A stretch of DNA of 64,000 bases from the NCBI RefSeq assembly GCF_963675305.1, contig NZ_OY776147.1, positions 124,001 through 188,000 on the forward strand, given 5' to 3'. Source of the DNA: an uncultured Hyphomonas sp. GTDB taxonomy: Bacteria > Pseudomonadota > Alphaproteobacteria > Caulobacterales > Hyphomonadaceae. The notes beneath the pieces were generated by a model, which made no database searches, was not told the origin of the DNA, and worked only from the letters and a program-made list of their open reading frames with translations. Made by a program: the position numbers and the translations under genes. Shown piece after piece: positions 8,618-17,268 of the stretch. The stretch's first letter is position 1, and the number at the start of each line of letters is the position of its first letter.

Positions 8618-9268
8618 CTACGCGGTTTTCAGCGTCAGCAGCCTGATTCCCGCCGCGCCAAACAAGGTGCCGATCACAATATCGAACGGGCGGCGCATTT
8701 TCCGGTAGGCCGCCACCGCTGACCGTGTCGAAAACAGGCAGGCATAGCCCACAAACACGCCCGTTCCGGCGAGTGCGCACAGCGCGACGGCCGTGAACAG
8801 GAAGGCTGGCGGGGCCGTGGCCGCTGCACCGACCGACAGGGTGGCCATCCAGACTAGCGGCGCTTTCGGATTCGTCAGGTGCAACAACAGTCCGCGCAGG
8901 TATTGTGTCCCGTGCGGGACGGGTGCGGGGGCCTCCTCCGTAACGCCTGCTGCAGGTTTGCGGCTGGCCGAGCGGAATGCCCTGAACGCCAGGAACAGCA
9001 GGTAGAGGCCACCCGCCATTTTCATGGCCGTGAAGAAAAGGACCGAGGTCTTCAGCGCTGCGACAAAGCCGAGCGCGGCCACTAAGGCCCAGAAGACCGA
9101 TCCGGTCACAATTCCCAGCGACAACATCACGCCCGCCGCCCGGCCTTCACGGGCCGAGACGTTCATGATCATCAGCGTCGCCGGGCCAGGACTGGCCGCG
9201 CCGACAATGAAGACGGACAGGATCAGTAACAAATTCGGCAGGTAGAGGCTGAGCAAGTCGGCTGGCAT
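8618..9268 (-). CDS. LysE/RhtB-family exporter
   Basis: Inner-membrane amino-acid (or similar metabolite) exporter of 216 residues with about six hydrophobic segments. The family signature GAASPGPATLMIMNVSAREG is seen at the end of the first helix, with the LTNPKAPLVWMATLS motif in the middle, as in RhtB/LysE proteins. The ATG at 9268 gives the normal N-terminus; the frame extends further upstream but that part is polar and unlike the family. The exported substrate cannot be told from sequence. Confidence 0.9.
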   Translation of the reverse strand: MPADLLSLYLPNLLLILSVFIVGAASPGPATLMIMNVSAREGRAAGVMLSLGIVTGSVFWALVAALGFVAALKTSVLFFTAMKMAGGLYLLFLAFRAFRSASRKPAAGVTEEAPAPVPHGTQYLRGLLLHLTNPKAPLVWMATLSVGAAATAPPAFLFTAVALCALAGTGVFVGYACLFSTRSAVAAYRKMRRPFDIVIGTLFGAAGIRLLTLKTA

Positions 9269-9487
9269 GTCTCGGTCCCGGCGAGGCTGTGTTGTGCGAT
9301 ATGCAGCAGACACAGCACATAAGGCGAGGAAGAGACAGCAATTTTCCGTGATCGGCCGCCCTGAAGACGCCTCATCCTGGCACTTGAAGCGCCGCAATTG
9401 CACCCCACCTTGATAGGGAACGAAAGGTGCCCACCCAAGGGACCTCATGTTCGCCGTATCTGTCGTGCGACGGAAAGGAGTGCCGAC

Positions 9488-9727
9488 ATGTTAAACGACG
9501 AAACCACACCCCGCTTCGATGCGGAGCCCATCGTCTACATTCGCCACCTGGCTGTAGATGAAGTGCAGGATCTTGTGCCCGCCAATGCCCTTGAAGGGAT
9601 CGGCCGGCCGGAAGACCTGTTTATCGTGTCCTCTGCCGACGGCCAGCAACTGGCCATCGTGGAAGGCCGCGACGCCGCTTTCGCAGCGGCCCGGATGCAT
9701 GACCTGACCCCGGTCAGCGTGCACTGA
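9488..9727 (+). CDS. DUF1150-family small protein
   Basis: 79-residue soluble protein from the ATG at 9488, preceded by AAAGGAG with seven bases of spacing. The EDLFIVSSADGQQLAIVEGRD stretch and the terminal AAARMHDLTPVSVH are typical of the alphaproteobacterial DUF1150 family, which is often found near small heat-shock genes; none is seen here. Function unknown. A hairpin followed by a short T run occurs just downstream. Confidence 0.85.
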   Translation: MLNDETTPRFDAEPIVYIRHLAVDEVQDLVPANALEGIGRPEDLFIVSSADGQQLAIVEGRDAAFAAARMHDLTPVSVH

Positions 9728-9772
9728 GGACCATCAACAACACCATCTATAGACCCTCTATGGACCCTATAT

Positions 9773-9803
9773 GCCCCGCCCGCAGAGATGCCGGCGGGGC
9801 TTT
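9773..9803 (+). terminator. Probable rho-independent terminator after the DUF1150 gene
   Basis: GCCCCGCC (9773-9780) pairs perfectly with GGCGGGGC (9793-9800) across a 12-nt loop, followed by TTTGTGTT. The T run is short, so strength is uncertain. Confidence 0.5.
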
Positions 9804-9892
9804 GTGTTCCGGAGACGGGGTTTCCGGCCCTTGCCATTTTGCCCGCACAAGATGACACTACCGTCAACTATAACCCGGGGGAGATAACGGGC

Positions 9893-11155
9893 ATGAGACC
9901 GATCATTCTGGCAGTGGCCGCTGCCGCAATTCTGGCGCCAGCCGCCTGTTCCAAAAAAGACCAGGCCGCTGCGCCGGACGTCGCCATGCCGGCGGAGGAC
10001 GGGGTCACCCATGTTTCCGCCGAAGGGGATTTCGCCGAAAACCTGCAACTTGCCCTGATTGAAGCCGAGCCAGGCGACAAAATTGTCATGCCGGAAGGCA
10101 ATTTCGAATTCACCACCGGGCTGTCTCTGGACGTCGATGGCGTGACCCTGGCCGGGGCCGGGCAGGGCAAGACGATCCTGGACTTTGCGGGCCAGACCGG
10201 CGCGGGCGAAGGCCTGCTCGTGACCGCCGATGATGTCGTGCTGACCGATTTCGGCATTCGCGACACCAAGGGCGACGGCATCAAGTCGAAAGATTCCGAC
10301 CGGATCACCTATCAGTATCTGACAGTGGAATGGTCCGGCGAGCCGGACGAGACGAACGGCGCCTATGGCATCTATCCGGTCGAGTCGACCGATGTGCTGG
10401 TGCAGAACTGTACCGTCCGCGGCGCCTCGGATGCGGGCATCTATGTCGGCCAGTCCGAGAACATTATCGTGCGGGACTCGGTCGCCGAATACAATGTCGC
10501 CGGGATCGAGATCGAGAACTCATCCTATGCGGACGTGTACGGAAATATCGCGCGCCACAATGCGGGCGGCATCCTTGTGTTTGACCTGCCGGACCTGCCG
10601 GTGATGGGCGGGCATTCCACCCGCGTCTATGACAATGACATTGTCGAGAACAACACGGTGAATTTCGCCCCGGTCGGCAATATCGTGGCGGGCGTGCCAA
10701 GCGGCACCGGCATGATCGTCATGGCCAATTCCGATGTTTACATCACCGGCAACCGGTTTGCGGACAATCGGACAGTGGACGTCATGCTGAATGCCTATAC
10801 AGAGCCGTTCACGGATGAAAACTACAATCCGCTGCTGACGGATATCACCCTCAGCGGCAACACGTATGAAGGCGGGCTGGACGATCCGCAGGGCATGCTG
10901 GCGCCTGTCGCGGCTGTGCTGGGCGGCTCGCTGCCGTCCATCGTAACCGATGGCGTCACCCGCTGGAATGGCGGGGAGGACCAGGCCGTCAATCTCGTGA
11001 TTGCCGAGGCGCCCGAAGTCGGTTTCCTCAATCTGGGCCTCGGCGAATATCCGCTCGACCCGTCGAAGCTGAAGCCCAGCATGGACCGCCCGGCCGGGAC
11101 ACCTGTGCCGGAGCGTGAGGCCGTGGTCCTGCCGCAGGACACGAAACAGCCATGA
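9893..11155 (+). CDS. Parallel beta-helix repeat lipoprotein (TIGR03805 type)
   Basis: 420-residue exported protein. The ATG at 9893 starts a signal sequence (MRPIILAVAAAAILAPAACS) ending in a lipobox-like AAC, so a lipid-anchored periplasmic or outer-membrane protein is likely. The body (about 45-330) is built of short repeats such as NCTVRGASDAGIYVGQSE, VAEYNVAGIEIENSSYADV and NIARHNAGGILVFD, typical of a right-handed parallel beta-helix as in pectate-lyase-like and carbohydrate-active folds. The family TIGR03805 is known to occur as a two-gene pair with TIGR03806, exactly as here: the stop overlaps the next gene's ATG by four bases. The function of the pair is unknown. Confidence 0.88.
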   Translation: MRPIILAVAAAAILAPAACSKKDQAAAPDVAMPAEDGVTHVSAEGDFAENLQLALIEAEPGDKIVMPEGNFEFTTGLSLDVDGVTLAGAGQGKTILDFAGQTGAGEGLLVTADDVVLTDFGIRDTKGDGIKSKDSDRITYQYLTVEWSGEPDETNGAYGIYPVESTDVLVQNCTVRGASDAGIYVGQSENIIVRDSVAEYNVAGIEIENSSYADVYGNIARHNAGGILVFDLPDLPVMGGHSTRVYDNDIVENNTVNFAPVGNIVAGVPSGTGMIVMANSDVYITGNRFADNRTVDVMLNAYTEPFTDENYNPLLTDITLSGNTYEGGLDDPQGMLAPVAAVLGGSLPSIVTDGVTRWNGGEDQAVNLVIAEAPEVGFLNLGLGEYPLDPSKLKPSMDRPAGTPVPEREAVVLPQDTKQP

Positions 11156-12204
11156 GACACGTCCTGCCGTTTGCCTGCCTGATCCTCGCCGCTTGCGGGG
11201 CAGGGCAGGCCGCGGCGCCCCCCGGCCCGGATCTTGAAACCATTCTGGCGGACAAGCCCGCGCCGGTTCTGTCCGACTACGGCTTTTTTACCGATGCCGG
11301 AGCCGATCATCCGTCAATGCGGGTCAAAGCCTATGACCTGATCAATCCGCTCTTCTCGGATGATGCGGACAAGCACCGGTTTATCTATGTCCCGCCGGGA
11401 GAGACTGCGAAGGCCGATGGCGCGGGCCTGCCGGAGTTTCCGGTCGGCACGGCGCTGATCAAGACCTTCGCGTTTGCGCCAGACCTGCGGGATCCCGAAA
11501 CCGGGAATTTCAAGGTCGAAACGCGGGTGATCATCCGCAAGGCCGATGGCTGGGCGGCGTTCCCCTATGTCTGGAACGAGGCCGGCACGCAGGCGACATA
11601 CGCCCCGGTTGGTGCGCGCCGCACGATTGAGACGATCAGTCCGCAGGGTGAGCCGCTGGAGATCCATTACGAAGTGCCCAACAAGAACCAGTGCAAGACC
11701 TGCCATCAGAGCGGCGATGTGGTGGAACCGATCGGGCCAAAACTGCGCAATCTCGATCATCCGGGCCCGGCCGGTGTGGACCAGCTGTCGGACTGGGTGG
11801 CAGCCGGCATTCTGGACGGCGTGCCGCTGGGCCTGAAGGCGGCGCCGGATGCGATGGATGTGAGCCTGCCGCTGGACGCGCGGGCGCGCGGCTATCTCGA
11901 TATCAATTGCGGCCATTGCCACAATCCCGGCGGGTCTGCGTCCAATTCCGGCCTGTGGCTGACGCTGGAAGAATCCTCGCCCACGCGCCTTGGTCTGAAG
12001 AAACATCCGACGGCAGCAGGCCGCGGCTCCGGCGACCGGCGCTATGTCATCGATCCGGGGCACCCGGAGGAATCCATCCTTGCCTTCCGCATGGCCTCCA
12101 CCGAACCCGGCATCGCCATGCCCGAACTGGGCCGCACCTTGTCAGACCCTGTGGGGATAGACCTGATCAATCAGTGGATTGCGGGGATGGAGGCGGAGCG
12201 CTAA
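11152..12204 (+). CDS. SO2930/HNE_0200-family diheme c-type cytochrome lipoprotein (TIGR03806 type)
   Basis: 350-residue exported protein with lipobox LAAC (Cys15). Two heme-binding motifs are seen, CKTCH (181-185) and CGHCH (253-257), so it should carry two covalent c hemes in the periplasm. The N-terminal half (LSDYGFFTDAGADHP, YDLINPLFSDDADKHRFIYVPPG, FPVGTALIKTFAF) is the conserved non-heme domain of the TIGR03806 family. Translation is probably coupled to the beta-helix gene through the ATGA overlap at 11152-11155. The electron donor or acceptor and the role are unknown; a redox function on a beta-helix-bound substrate is an inference. Confidence 0.9.
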   Translation: MRHVLPFACLILAACGAGQAAAPPGPDLETILADKPAPVLSDYGFFTDAGADHPSMRVKAYDLINPLFSDDADKHRFIYVPPGETAKADGAGLPEFPVGTALIKTFAFAPDLRDPETGNFKVETRVIIRKADGWAAFPYVWNEAGTQATYAPVGARRTIETISPQGEPLEIHYEVPNKNQCKTCHQSGDVVEPIGPKLRNLDHPGPAGVDQLSDWVAAGILDGVPLGLKAAPDAMDVSLPLDARARGYLDINCGHCHNPGGSASNSGLWLTLEESSPTRLGLKKHPTAAGRGSGDRRYVIDPGHPEESILAFRMASTEPGIAMPELGRTLSDPVGIDLINQWIAGMEAER

Positions 12205-12899
12205 TTCGGGTCATAGGTGCCGAGGCTGGAGGTCGTATCAGGAGGTATGTCAGACATATTGATGTCTTTGATCTCATCGTACCTATCCGCCGGTGGGGCG
12301 TCCTCCCCTGTCACCGCGTCACCACTGTATCGTAATATTCGTACACTAACATTAGAGAGGTCGATATCGGGGTTTTTTATAGCAATTTTCTCCCGATCCC
12401 GTTCCCACTTGTTCGTAACAACGCCCTCTCCCGTGACACAGCGTCCAGGCTGATGATACTCCCCAAGATAAACGACTTCGCCGGGGGCGACGCTGAAATC
12501 GAATCGGGGCGCGCGCTTTGCGATGAAGTAGGAATTTGCGAGCCAAGGGCTGAAGTAATAGTTCCCGGCGGGCACCGCTAGTGCGCTGACGAAGCCATAA
12601 GAGTCGGAAAAGTCGCTCTTAATGGCATACACATCGACCGGAATGAGTGGTCCGTGTTTTTTATAAGGGTCGCCTTGCGCGTGAAGTGACAGAAACGTCG
12701 AGAAAGACATGCACTTGTCGTCGGCATTTGCCGATATCAGGACAACTCCGTTGGCTTCATCCGCCATCTGTTCAGATGTGAGCCGTGTTGGCGAAAACCT
12801 GTTTGACATAGTTCCGCAAGCCGCGAGCAGGAATCCAGTTGTGGCGACTGCCAAAAACTTGAGTTTGCGCGACCAAGCGCCATTCGAAATCGAGCTCAA
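12201..12899 (-). CDS. Hypothetical lipoprotein
   Basis: 232 residues from a TTG start at 12899 that has a GGGGGGA Shine-Dalgarno-like run just upstream. The signal peptide ends LLAACG, a clean lipobox, so it should be lipid-anchored. The mature part contains ALAVPAGNYYFSPWLANSYFI and FSVAPGEVVYLGEYH, which read as beta-sandwich strands of the kind seen in DUF2846-like lipoproteins, but the family is not certain. The gene is visibly more AT-rich than its neighbours. It converges on the cytochrome gene with a four-base overlap of the 3' ends. Confidence 0.65.
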   Translation of the reverse strand: MSSISNGAWSRKLKFLAVATTGFLLAACGTMSNRFSPTRLTSEQMADEANGVVLISANADDKCMSFSTFLSLHAQGDPYKKHGPLIPVDVYAIKSDFSDSYGFVSALAVPAGNYYFSPWLANSYFIAKRAPRFDFSVAPGEVVYLGEYHQPGRCVTGEGVVTNKWERDREKIAIKNPDIDLSNVSVRILRYSGDAVTGEDAPPADRYDEIKDINMSDIPPDTTSSLGTYDPN

Positions 12900-13062
12900 A
12901 ATTCCCCCCTTTGTTACACTTCGACCCTTCAGCTTTCCCCTGTGAAAAGAAACGTGTCAACTTGGGGAAGCGGGATAGGATTCGCCGCAGGAGCGCCATG
13001 GGGTTTAGGCATCATCGAGCGGCTTTCCGGCAGGGTGGTAATATTAAAGCCCGCGCCCGATG

Positions 13063-13134
13063 CTTCGACTTCGCTCAGCATGAGCGCTACGAGGGTGCGG
13101 TAAGGGCGACGGCTCATCCTGAGCGAAGTCGAAG
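13063..13134. repeat. Inverted repeat, 22-bp arms
   Basis: The arm at 13063-13084 (starting CTTCGACTTCGCTCAG) is the reverse complement of 13113-13134 with one mismatch, separated by 28 bases. The arm sequence resembles a dispersed bacterial repeat-family element often found between genes. Confidence 0.8.
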
Positions 13135-13164
13135 GATGAACTGGCAGAGGAACTTGCTCTCCCC

Positions 13165-13261
13165 CGTGTCATCCCGGCCGGAGCGCAGCGCAGAGCCGGG
13201 ACCCAGCCTCAACGCCGCACCGGGTCCCGGATAAGCCCTGCGGGCTTTCCGGGATGACACG
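13165..13261. repeat. Compound palindromic intergenic element
   Basis: CGTGTCATCCCGG at 13165-13177 pairs perfectly with 13249-13261. Inside are imperfect CCGGGACCC/GGGTCCCGG arms and a small AGCCCTGCGGGCT hairpin. The whole could fold into a long branched stem, like dispersed REP/RPE-type elements in alphaproteobacteria. Confidence 0.75.
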
Positions 13262-13358
13262 CGTCGAAGTGCATCCAACGTTCAAACGCCCCATCCCGCT
13301 TGCTCTTCCAACCCCTCGGGCATAGGGTGCGCGCGCTTTAACCCCGAGGACCAAACCT

Positions 13359-14585
13359 ATGGCCGATACGCAGCGCCCAAGCCTTCCCGTCACGCTCGAT
13401 GATGTGAAAGCCGCTGCAATGATTATTGCAGGTCAGGTCCAGAACACGCCGCTCAGCCATTCGAAGACGCTGTCCTCGATCACGGGTGCCGAAGTGTGGG
13501 TGAAGTTCGAAAACCACCAGTACACCGCCGCCTTCAAGGAGCGCGGGGCGCTGAACAAGCTGTCCAAGCTGACCGAGGAACAGAAGAAGCGCGGCGTGAT
13601 CGCGGCCTCTGCCGGAAACCATGCGCAGGGCGTGGCGCACCATGCCCGCCGCCTCGGCATTCCGGCGACCATCGTGATGGCTGAGACGACACCCTTCAAC
13701 AAGGTGCAGCACACGCGCGACCATGGCGCCCGCGTCGTGCTGGAGGGCCTGATCTTCGACGAGGCGAAGGATTATGCCCTGGCGCTGGCCGAAAAAGAGG
13801 GCCTGACCTTCATCCACCCGTTCGATGACATCGACATCATCGCCGGGCAGGGGACCATCGCGCTGGAAATGCTGGAGGCCAATCCGGAGCTCGACACGCT
13901 GGTCGTGCCGATCGGCGGCGGCGGCCTGATCAGCGGCATCGCAACAGCCGCCAAGGCGCTGAAGCCGGACATCAAGATCTTCGGCGTCGAGGCGGCCATG
14001 TATCCGTGCATGCATGCGGCGCTGAACGGCAAGACGCCCAAAATGGGCGGCGCCACCATCGCCGAAGGCATTGCGGTGAAAGAAGTGGGCAAGATCACCC
14101 GCCAGTTCGCCGAACAGCTGGTGGACGACATCCTTCTGGTCGAGGAAGAACACCTCGAACGGGCGATCACGCTCTATGCCGACATCGAGAAGACGATTGC
14201 CGAGGGCGCCGGGGCCGCGGGCCTCGCCGCGCTGCTGGCGCATCCGACACGCTTTTATGGCCGGAAAGTCGGCCTCGTCCTCTGTGGCGGGAACATCGAC
14301 ACGCGGCTGCTGGCCTCGGTGCTGACGCGGGCGCTTGTGCGGGAAAACCGCCTCGCGCGCATCCGCATCATCGGCGACGACCGGCCGGGCCTGCTGGCGC
14401 TGGTCTCCAAGATCATCGGCGACCAGGGCGCGAACATCATGGAAGTCGCCCACAACCGCATCGCGCTGGACGTGCCGGCCAAGGGCGCCGAGTTCGACAT
14501 CCTGATCGAGACGCGCGACAGCCAGCACACGCAGGAAGTCGTCGATGCGCTCACCATGGCCGGCTATCCGCCGCGCAGCATGTGA
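13359..14585 (+). CDS. ilvA: Threonine ammonia-lyase with C-terminal ACT domain
   Basis: PLP enzyme that deaminates threonine to 2-oxobutanoate, the entry to isoleucine synthesis (or catabolic when of the TdcB type). 408 residues. The PLP lysine is Lys60 in AAFKERGALNKL, the phosphate-binding glycine loop is VPIGGGGLISG, and the SAGNHAQGVAHHA motif is present. Residues about 330-405 form one ACT domain (RIIGDDRPGLLALVSKIIGDQGANI), the short-form arrangement common in alphaproteobacteria; ACT domains usually carry allosteric control. Biosynthetic versus catabolic role is not decided by the sequence. Confidence 0.94.
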   Translation: MADTQRPSLPVTLDDVKAAAMIIAGQVQNTPLSHSKTLSSITGAEVWVKFENHQYTAAFKERGALNKLSKLTEEQKKRGVIAASAGNHAQGVAHHARRLGIPATIVMAETTPFNKVQHTRDHGARVVLEGLIFDEAKDYALALAEKEGLTFIHPFDDIDIIAGQGTIALEMLEANPELDTLVVPIGGGGLISGIATAAKALKPDIKIFGVEAAMYPCMHAALNGKTPKMGGATIAEGIAVKEVGKITRQFAEQLVDDILLVEEEHLERAITLYADIEKTIAEGAGAAGLAALLAHPTRFYGRKVGLVLCGGNIDTRLLASVLTRALVRENRLARIRIIGDDRPGLLALVSKIIGDQGANIMEVAHNRIALDVPAKGAEFDILIETRDSQHTQEVVDALTMAGYPPRSM

Positions 14586-14681
14586 CATCTGTAATGTTGG
14601 AAGCTGGCCGGGGCGGGTGACTTCGCCCCGGAAGCGGCCTAGACCCTGACCCAAATATAGAAGCCGAAATGGAGCCTCAAT

Positions 14682-15566
14682 ATGAAGCGCATCCTCGCTG
14701 TTGCGGCCAGTGCCGCCCTCGCCCTGATTGCCGCCTGTACGGGCGAAAAGACGCCGACCGATGTCGACGCGGTGTTCGACCAGCACATGCCATGGAACCC
14801 GGATGCCAAAGGCGTCCAGACCGACCCATCCGGCCTGCAATGGATCGTGATCCGGGAAGGCGACGACAAGGGCGCGAGCCCCACCCCAAGCGATCTTGTG
14901 CGCGTCAATTATGAAGGCCGCACGGCGGAGGGCGAAAAGTTCGATTCCTCCTTCGATCGCGGCAAGCCCGCCATGTTCCGCCTGAACCAGGTCATCCCCG
15001 GCTGGACCATCGGCCTGCAGAAGATGCATGAGGGCGACCAGTACATGTTCTACATCCCCAGCAAGCTGGCCTATGGCGACAGCCCGCGTCCGGGCTCGGT
15101 CATCAAGCCCGGCGACGATCTCGTCTTTCTGGTCGATCTCGTCGACCTGATGGAGCCGAAATCGGTCGATACGGCTGCGTGGGAGAAGTACACCCCGTGG
15201 AACCATGACGCGCCGGAAGTGAAGAAAACCGGCTCCGGCCTCGAATATGTCGTGTTGGCCAGCGGTGACGAGACAGGCGCAAGCCCGGCCAACGGGCAGG
15301 ACGTTGTCGTCTATTATGAGGGCCGCCTCGCCGACACGGGCGAAATGTTCGACAGCGCCTTCCAGCGCGGCGCCCCGGAAATCTTCCCGTCCAACCGCCT
15401 GATCCGCGGCTGGGTCGAGGCCCTGTCGATGATGAAGCCGGGCGACCGCTGGCTGCTCTACATCCCGTCAGACCTCGCCTATGGCAAGAAGGGCACGCCG
15501 GGCGGCCCGATCCCGCCGAATTCCGATCTCGTCTTCGAAGTCGAACTGGCGGACGTGCTGGACTAG
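14682..15566 (+). CDS. Tandem FKBP-type peptidyl-prolyl isomerase lipoprotein
   Basis: Exported prolyl cis-trans isomerase of 294 residues. A lipoprotein signal ends LIAAC (Cys19). Two complete FKBP domains follow, about 48-155 and 182-292, each with VxVxYEGR, FDSxFxRG, VIPGWTIGLQKM or LIRGWVEALSMM, and IPSxLAYG motifs. Each domain is preceded by a similar PWNxDA linker, so the unit repeats at about 134 residues, an internal duplication. It probably helps fold periplasmic or outer-membrane proteins. The stop is four bases from the convergent caspase-like gene. Confidence 0.93.
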   Translation: MKRILAVAASAALALIAACTGEKTPTDVDAVFDQHMPWNPDAKGVQTDPSGLQWIVIREGDDKGASPTPSDLVRVNYEGRTAEGEKFDSSFDRGKPAMFRLNQVIPGWTIGLQKMHEGDQYMFYIPSKLAYGDSPRPGSVIKPGDDLVFLVDLVDLMEPKSVDTAAWEKYTPWNHDAPEVKKTGSGLEYVVLASGDETGASPANGQDVVVYYEGRLADTGEMFDSAFQRGAPEIFPSNRLIRGWVEALSMMKPGDRWLLYIPSDLAYGKKGTPGGPIPPNSDLVFEVELADVLD

Positions 15567-15570
15567 GGGC

Positions 15571-17133
15571 TCAGGCTTCGTCCAGGTCTGCCCGGAAGAA
15601 GATGGGCAGGCGGACAGACGACTGGAACCAGGGCTGTTGCTGGTTGGCGGTTTCGGCGATCACGTCGCCGCTGACCTGCAGCATCACCTTGTTGATGTCG
15701 ATCCGGTCGGGCGACTGGATGCGGCGCGCAAAGGCATCGGCAAAGATGGATGGGCCTGTCGCGTCCGGCCGCGTCGTGCCGGGCTTGTCGGCATAGGCGA
15801 TTACGACATTGGCGTCTGACGTGTAATCGGCAAAGCCGGGCTCCAGTCCTTTCGTTTCCAGCGGCGAGTCGTATTTGCGCCCGCAATCCACCATCAGGAC
15901 AACGGCCTGCGCGGCGGAGTCTTCCAGGAATTCAACGGCGTCCTGCAATTTCGCGCCACTTTCCGCGACCTCGTATTCGTTGCGGGGCAGGGGGCCGTTC
16001 GGGATCAGGTAATTGTCTTCCCCGAACAGGGATGCTCCGTATCCGGCGAAATAGACGACGCCCACGCTGGCCGGGCCGGCCGCGTTCAGCGCATTGCGCA
16101 GCATGGCAAGACCGTCATTGAAGCCGGCAAGGTCTGCATTGCGGATATGGCGCACCTTGTAGCCGCTCTCGCTGAGGGCGGTGGCAACCTTTTCACCGTC
16201 CGCATGCGTGTTCGGCAGCGTGTAAGCGCCACTGTCCGCATAATCATTGGAGAAGACCAGTGCCACGCGAAGCGGGTTCTGGCTGACCGGCGCCATCGGG
16301 GCGCCCGGCGCGCGGCTCCACGCGCCAATGCGGATGTCGCTGGACCGGCGCTGCAGGCGCGACAGATTCATCGGCTCCTGACGCTGCAGTGTCATTTCCA
16401 GCACGTCAAGGCGGACATTCTCGAACATGTCGCGCACGGTGACAGCGGGTTCCAGCAGGCGGGTGCCGAGCGCTTTGGCATAGGGGCCATTGCCGTCATC
16501 GGCGCGCCCGTCGCTTGCCGTTTCGCCTTCCCAGGTGGCGAAGGAGATGAACATGTTGCGCTCTTCGGCGCTGCCTGCCGACCGGCGCAGGCCCCGGAAG
16601 GATTCCCCGCCGCCGAGGGCGCGTTCCGCTTCCGGCAGTTTCAGCACATTGCGGCAGGCGTCGATGGAGAGGACGGTCGGGGCCGCACAATCGGTCAGCT
16701 TGCCCATCACCCAGTCGAGCGAAATGGAATCGTCCCACAGCGCTTCATCCAACATATCGGCATCCTCGACCGGGATCAGGAAATTGCCTTCGCCTTCGCG
16801 GGCGGCGCCATGGCCGGAATAATAGACAAAGCCCGTCGCCTCCGGCCCGCTGGCCTGCATGGCGTCCACATAGGCGCGGAAGGCCGACATCATCTCCGAC
16901 CGGCCTGCGTCCTGCACGATGTCGCCGGTGACGAGAGAGAAACCGCATTCCTGAATGCCTTCGGCCACGAGGCGGGCATCCCGGACCGGATTGGCCAGGG
17001 TTCCGATCCCTTCGGAATAGGCGGCATTCCCGATAATGAGGGCGTGGCGCGGCGCCTGACTTCCCTGCGCCCGGCCCGGCCAGGGCAGGGCGGCGGCGCC
17101 GCCTAACAGCAACAGGTGCCGGCGTGAAATCAT
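15571..17133 (-). CDS. Tandem caspase-like (C14/orthocaspase) protein, second domain degenerate
   Basis: 520 residues with a Tat-like leader (MISRRHLLLLGGAAALPWPG), so it is probably exported folded. Domain 1 (about 28-270) has the caspase core: RHALIIGNAAY, YYSGHGAA with catalytic His108, and LSIDACRN with Cys160. Domain 2 (about 287-515) repeats the layout (LRVALVFSNDYADSG, VVYFAGYGAS, VLMVDCGRK), but the His position is Tyr365, and in gap-free alignment the Cys position is Gly418 with Cys417 one place early. So one active and one pseudo-enzyme domain are likely. Known relatives are bacterial caspase-family proteins of mostly unknown targets. Confidence 0.88.
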   Translation of the reverse strand: MISRRHLLLLGGAAALPWPGRAQGSQAPRHALIIGNAAYSEGIGTLANPVRDARLVAEGIQECGFSLVTGDIVQDAGRSEMMSAFRAYVDAMQASGPEATGFVYYSGHGAAREGEGNFLIPVEDADMLDEALWDDSISLDWVMGKLTDCAAPTVLSIDACRNVLKLPEAERALGGGESFRGLRRSAGSAEERNMFISFATWEGETASDGRADDGNGPYAKALGTRLLEPAVTVRDMFENVRLDVLEMTLQRQEPMNLSRLQRRSSDIRIGAWSRAPGAPMAPVSQNPLRVALVFSNDYADSGAYTLPNTHADGEKVATALSESGYKVRHIRNADLAGFNDGLAMLRNALNAAGPASVGVVYFAGYGASLFGEDNYLIPNGPLPRNEYEVAESGAKLQDAVEFLEDSAAQAVVLMVDCGRKYDSPLETKGLEPGFADYTSDANVVIAYADKPGTTRPDATGPSIFADAFARRIQSPDRIDINKVMLQVSGDVIAETANQQQPWFQSSVRLPIFFRADLDEA

Positions 17134-17268
17134 GTTCCCACTCCACTCATCTCACGAAGGTTAATCGTCTCGTAGAGGGACGCGTCAGTCAATGTCGCTG
17201 CTACGGGCTTGCCTATCACGGGCGGGGCTGACAGGAAGAGCGCCGGATTTTCATGCGGGAGAACAGGT

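Larger units (their letters stand above)
12900..13358. other. 459-bp intergenic region with inverted repeats
   Basis: No convincing gene. It lies between two divergent genes and holds two dyad elements (13063-13134 and 13165-13261, listed separately) of the kind dispersed in alphaproteobacterial intergenic DNA. The ilvA promoter should lie near the right end, where a lone TTAAC half-site occurs near 13339. Confidence 0.6.

Noticed and set aside
12911..13234. Open frame in the repeat region before ilvA
   Set aside because: It is made mainly of palindromic elements and lacks a ribosome-binding site or family features.
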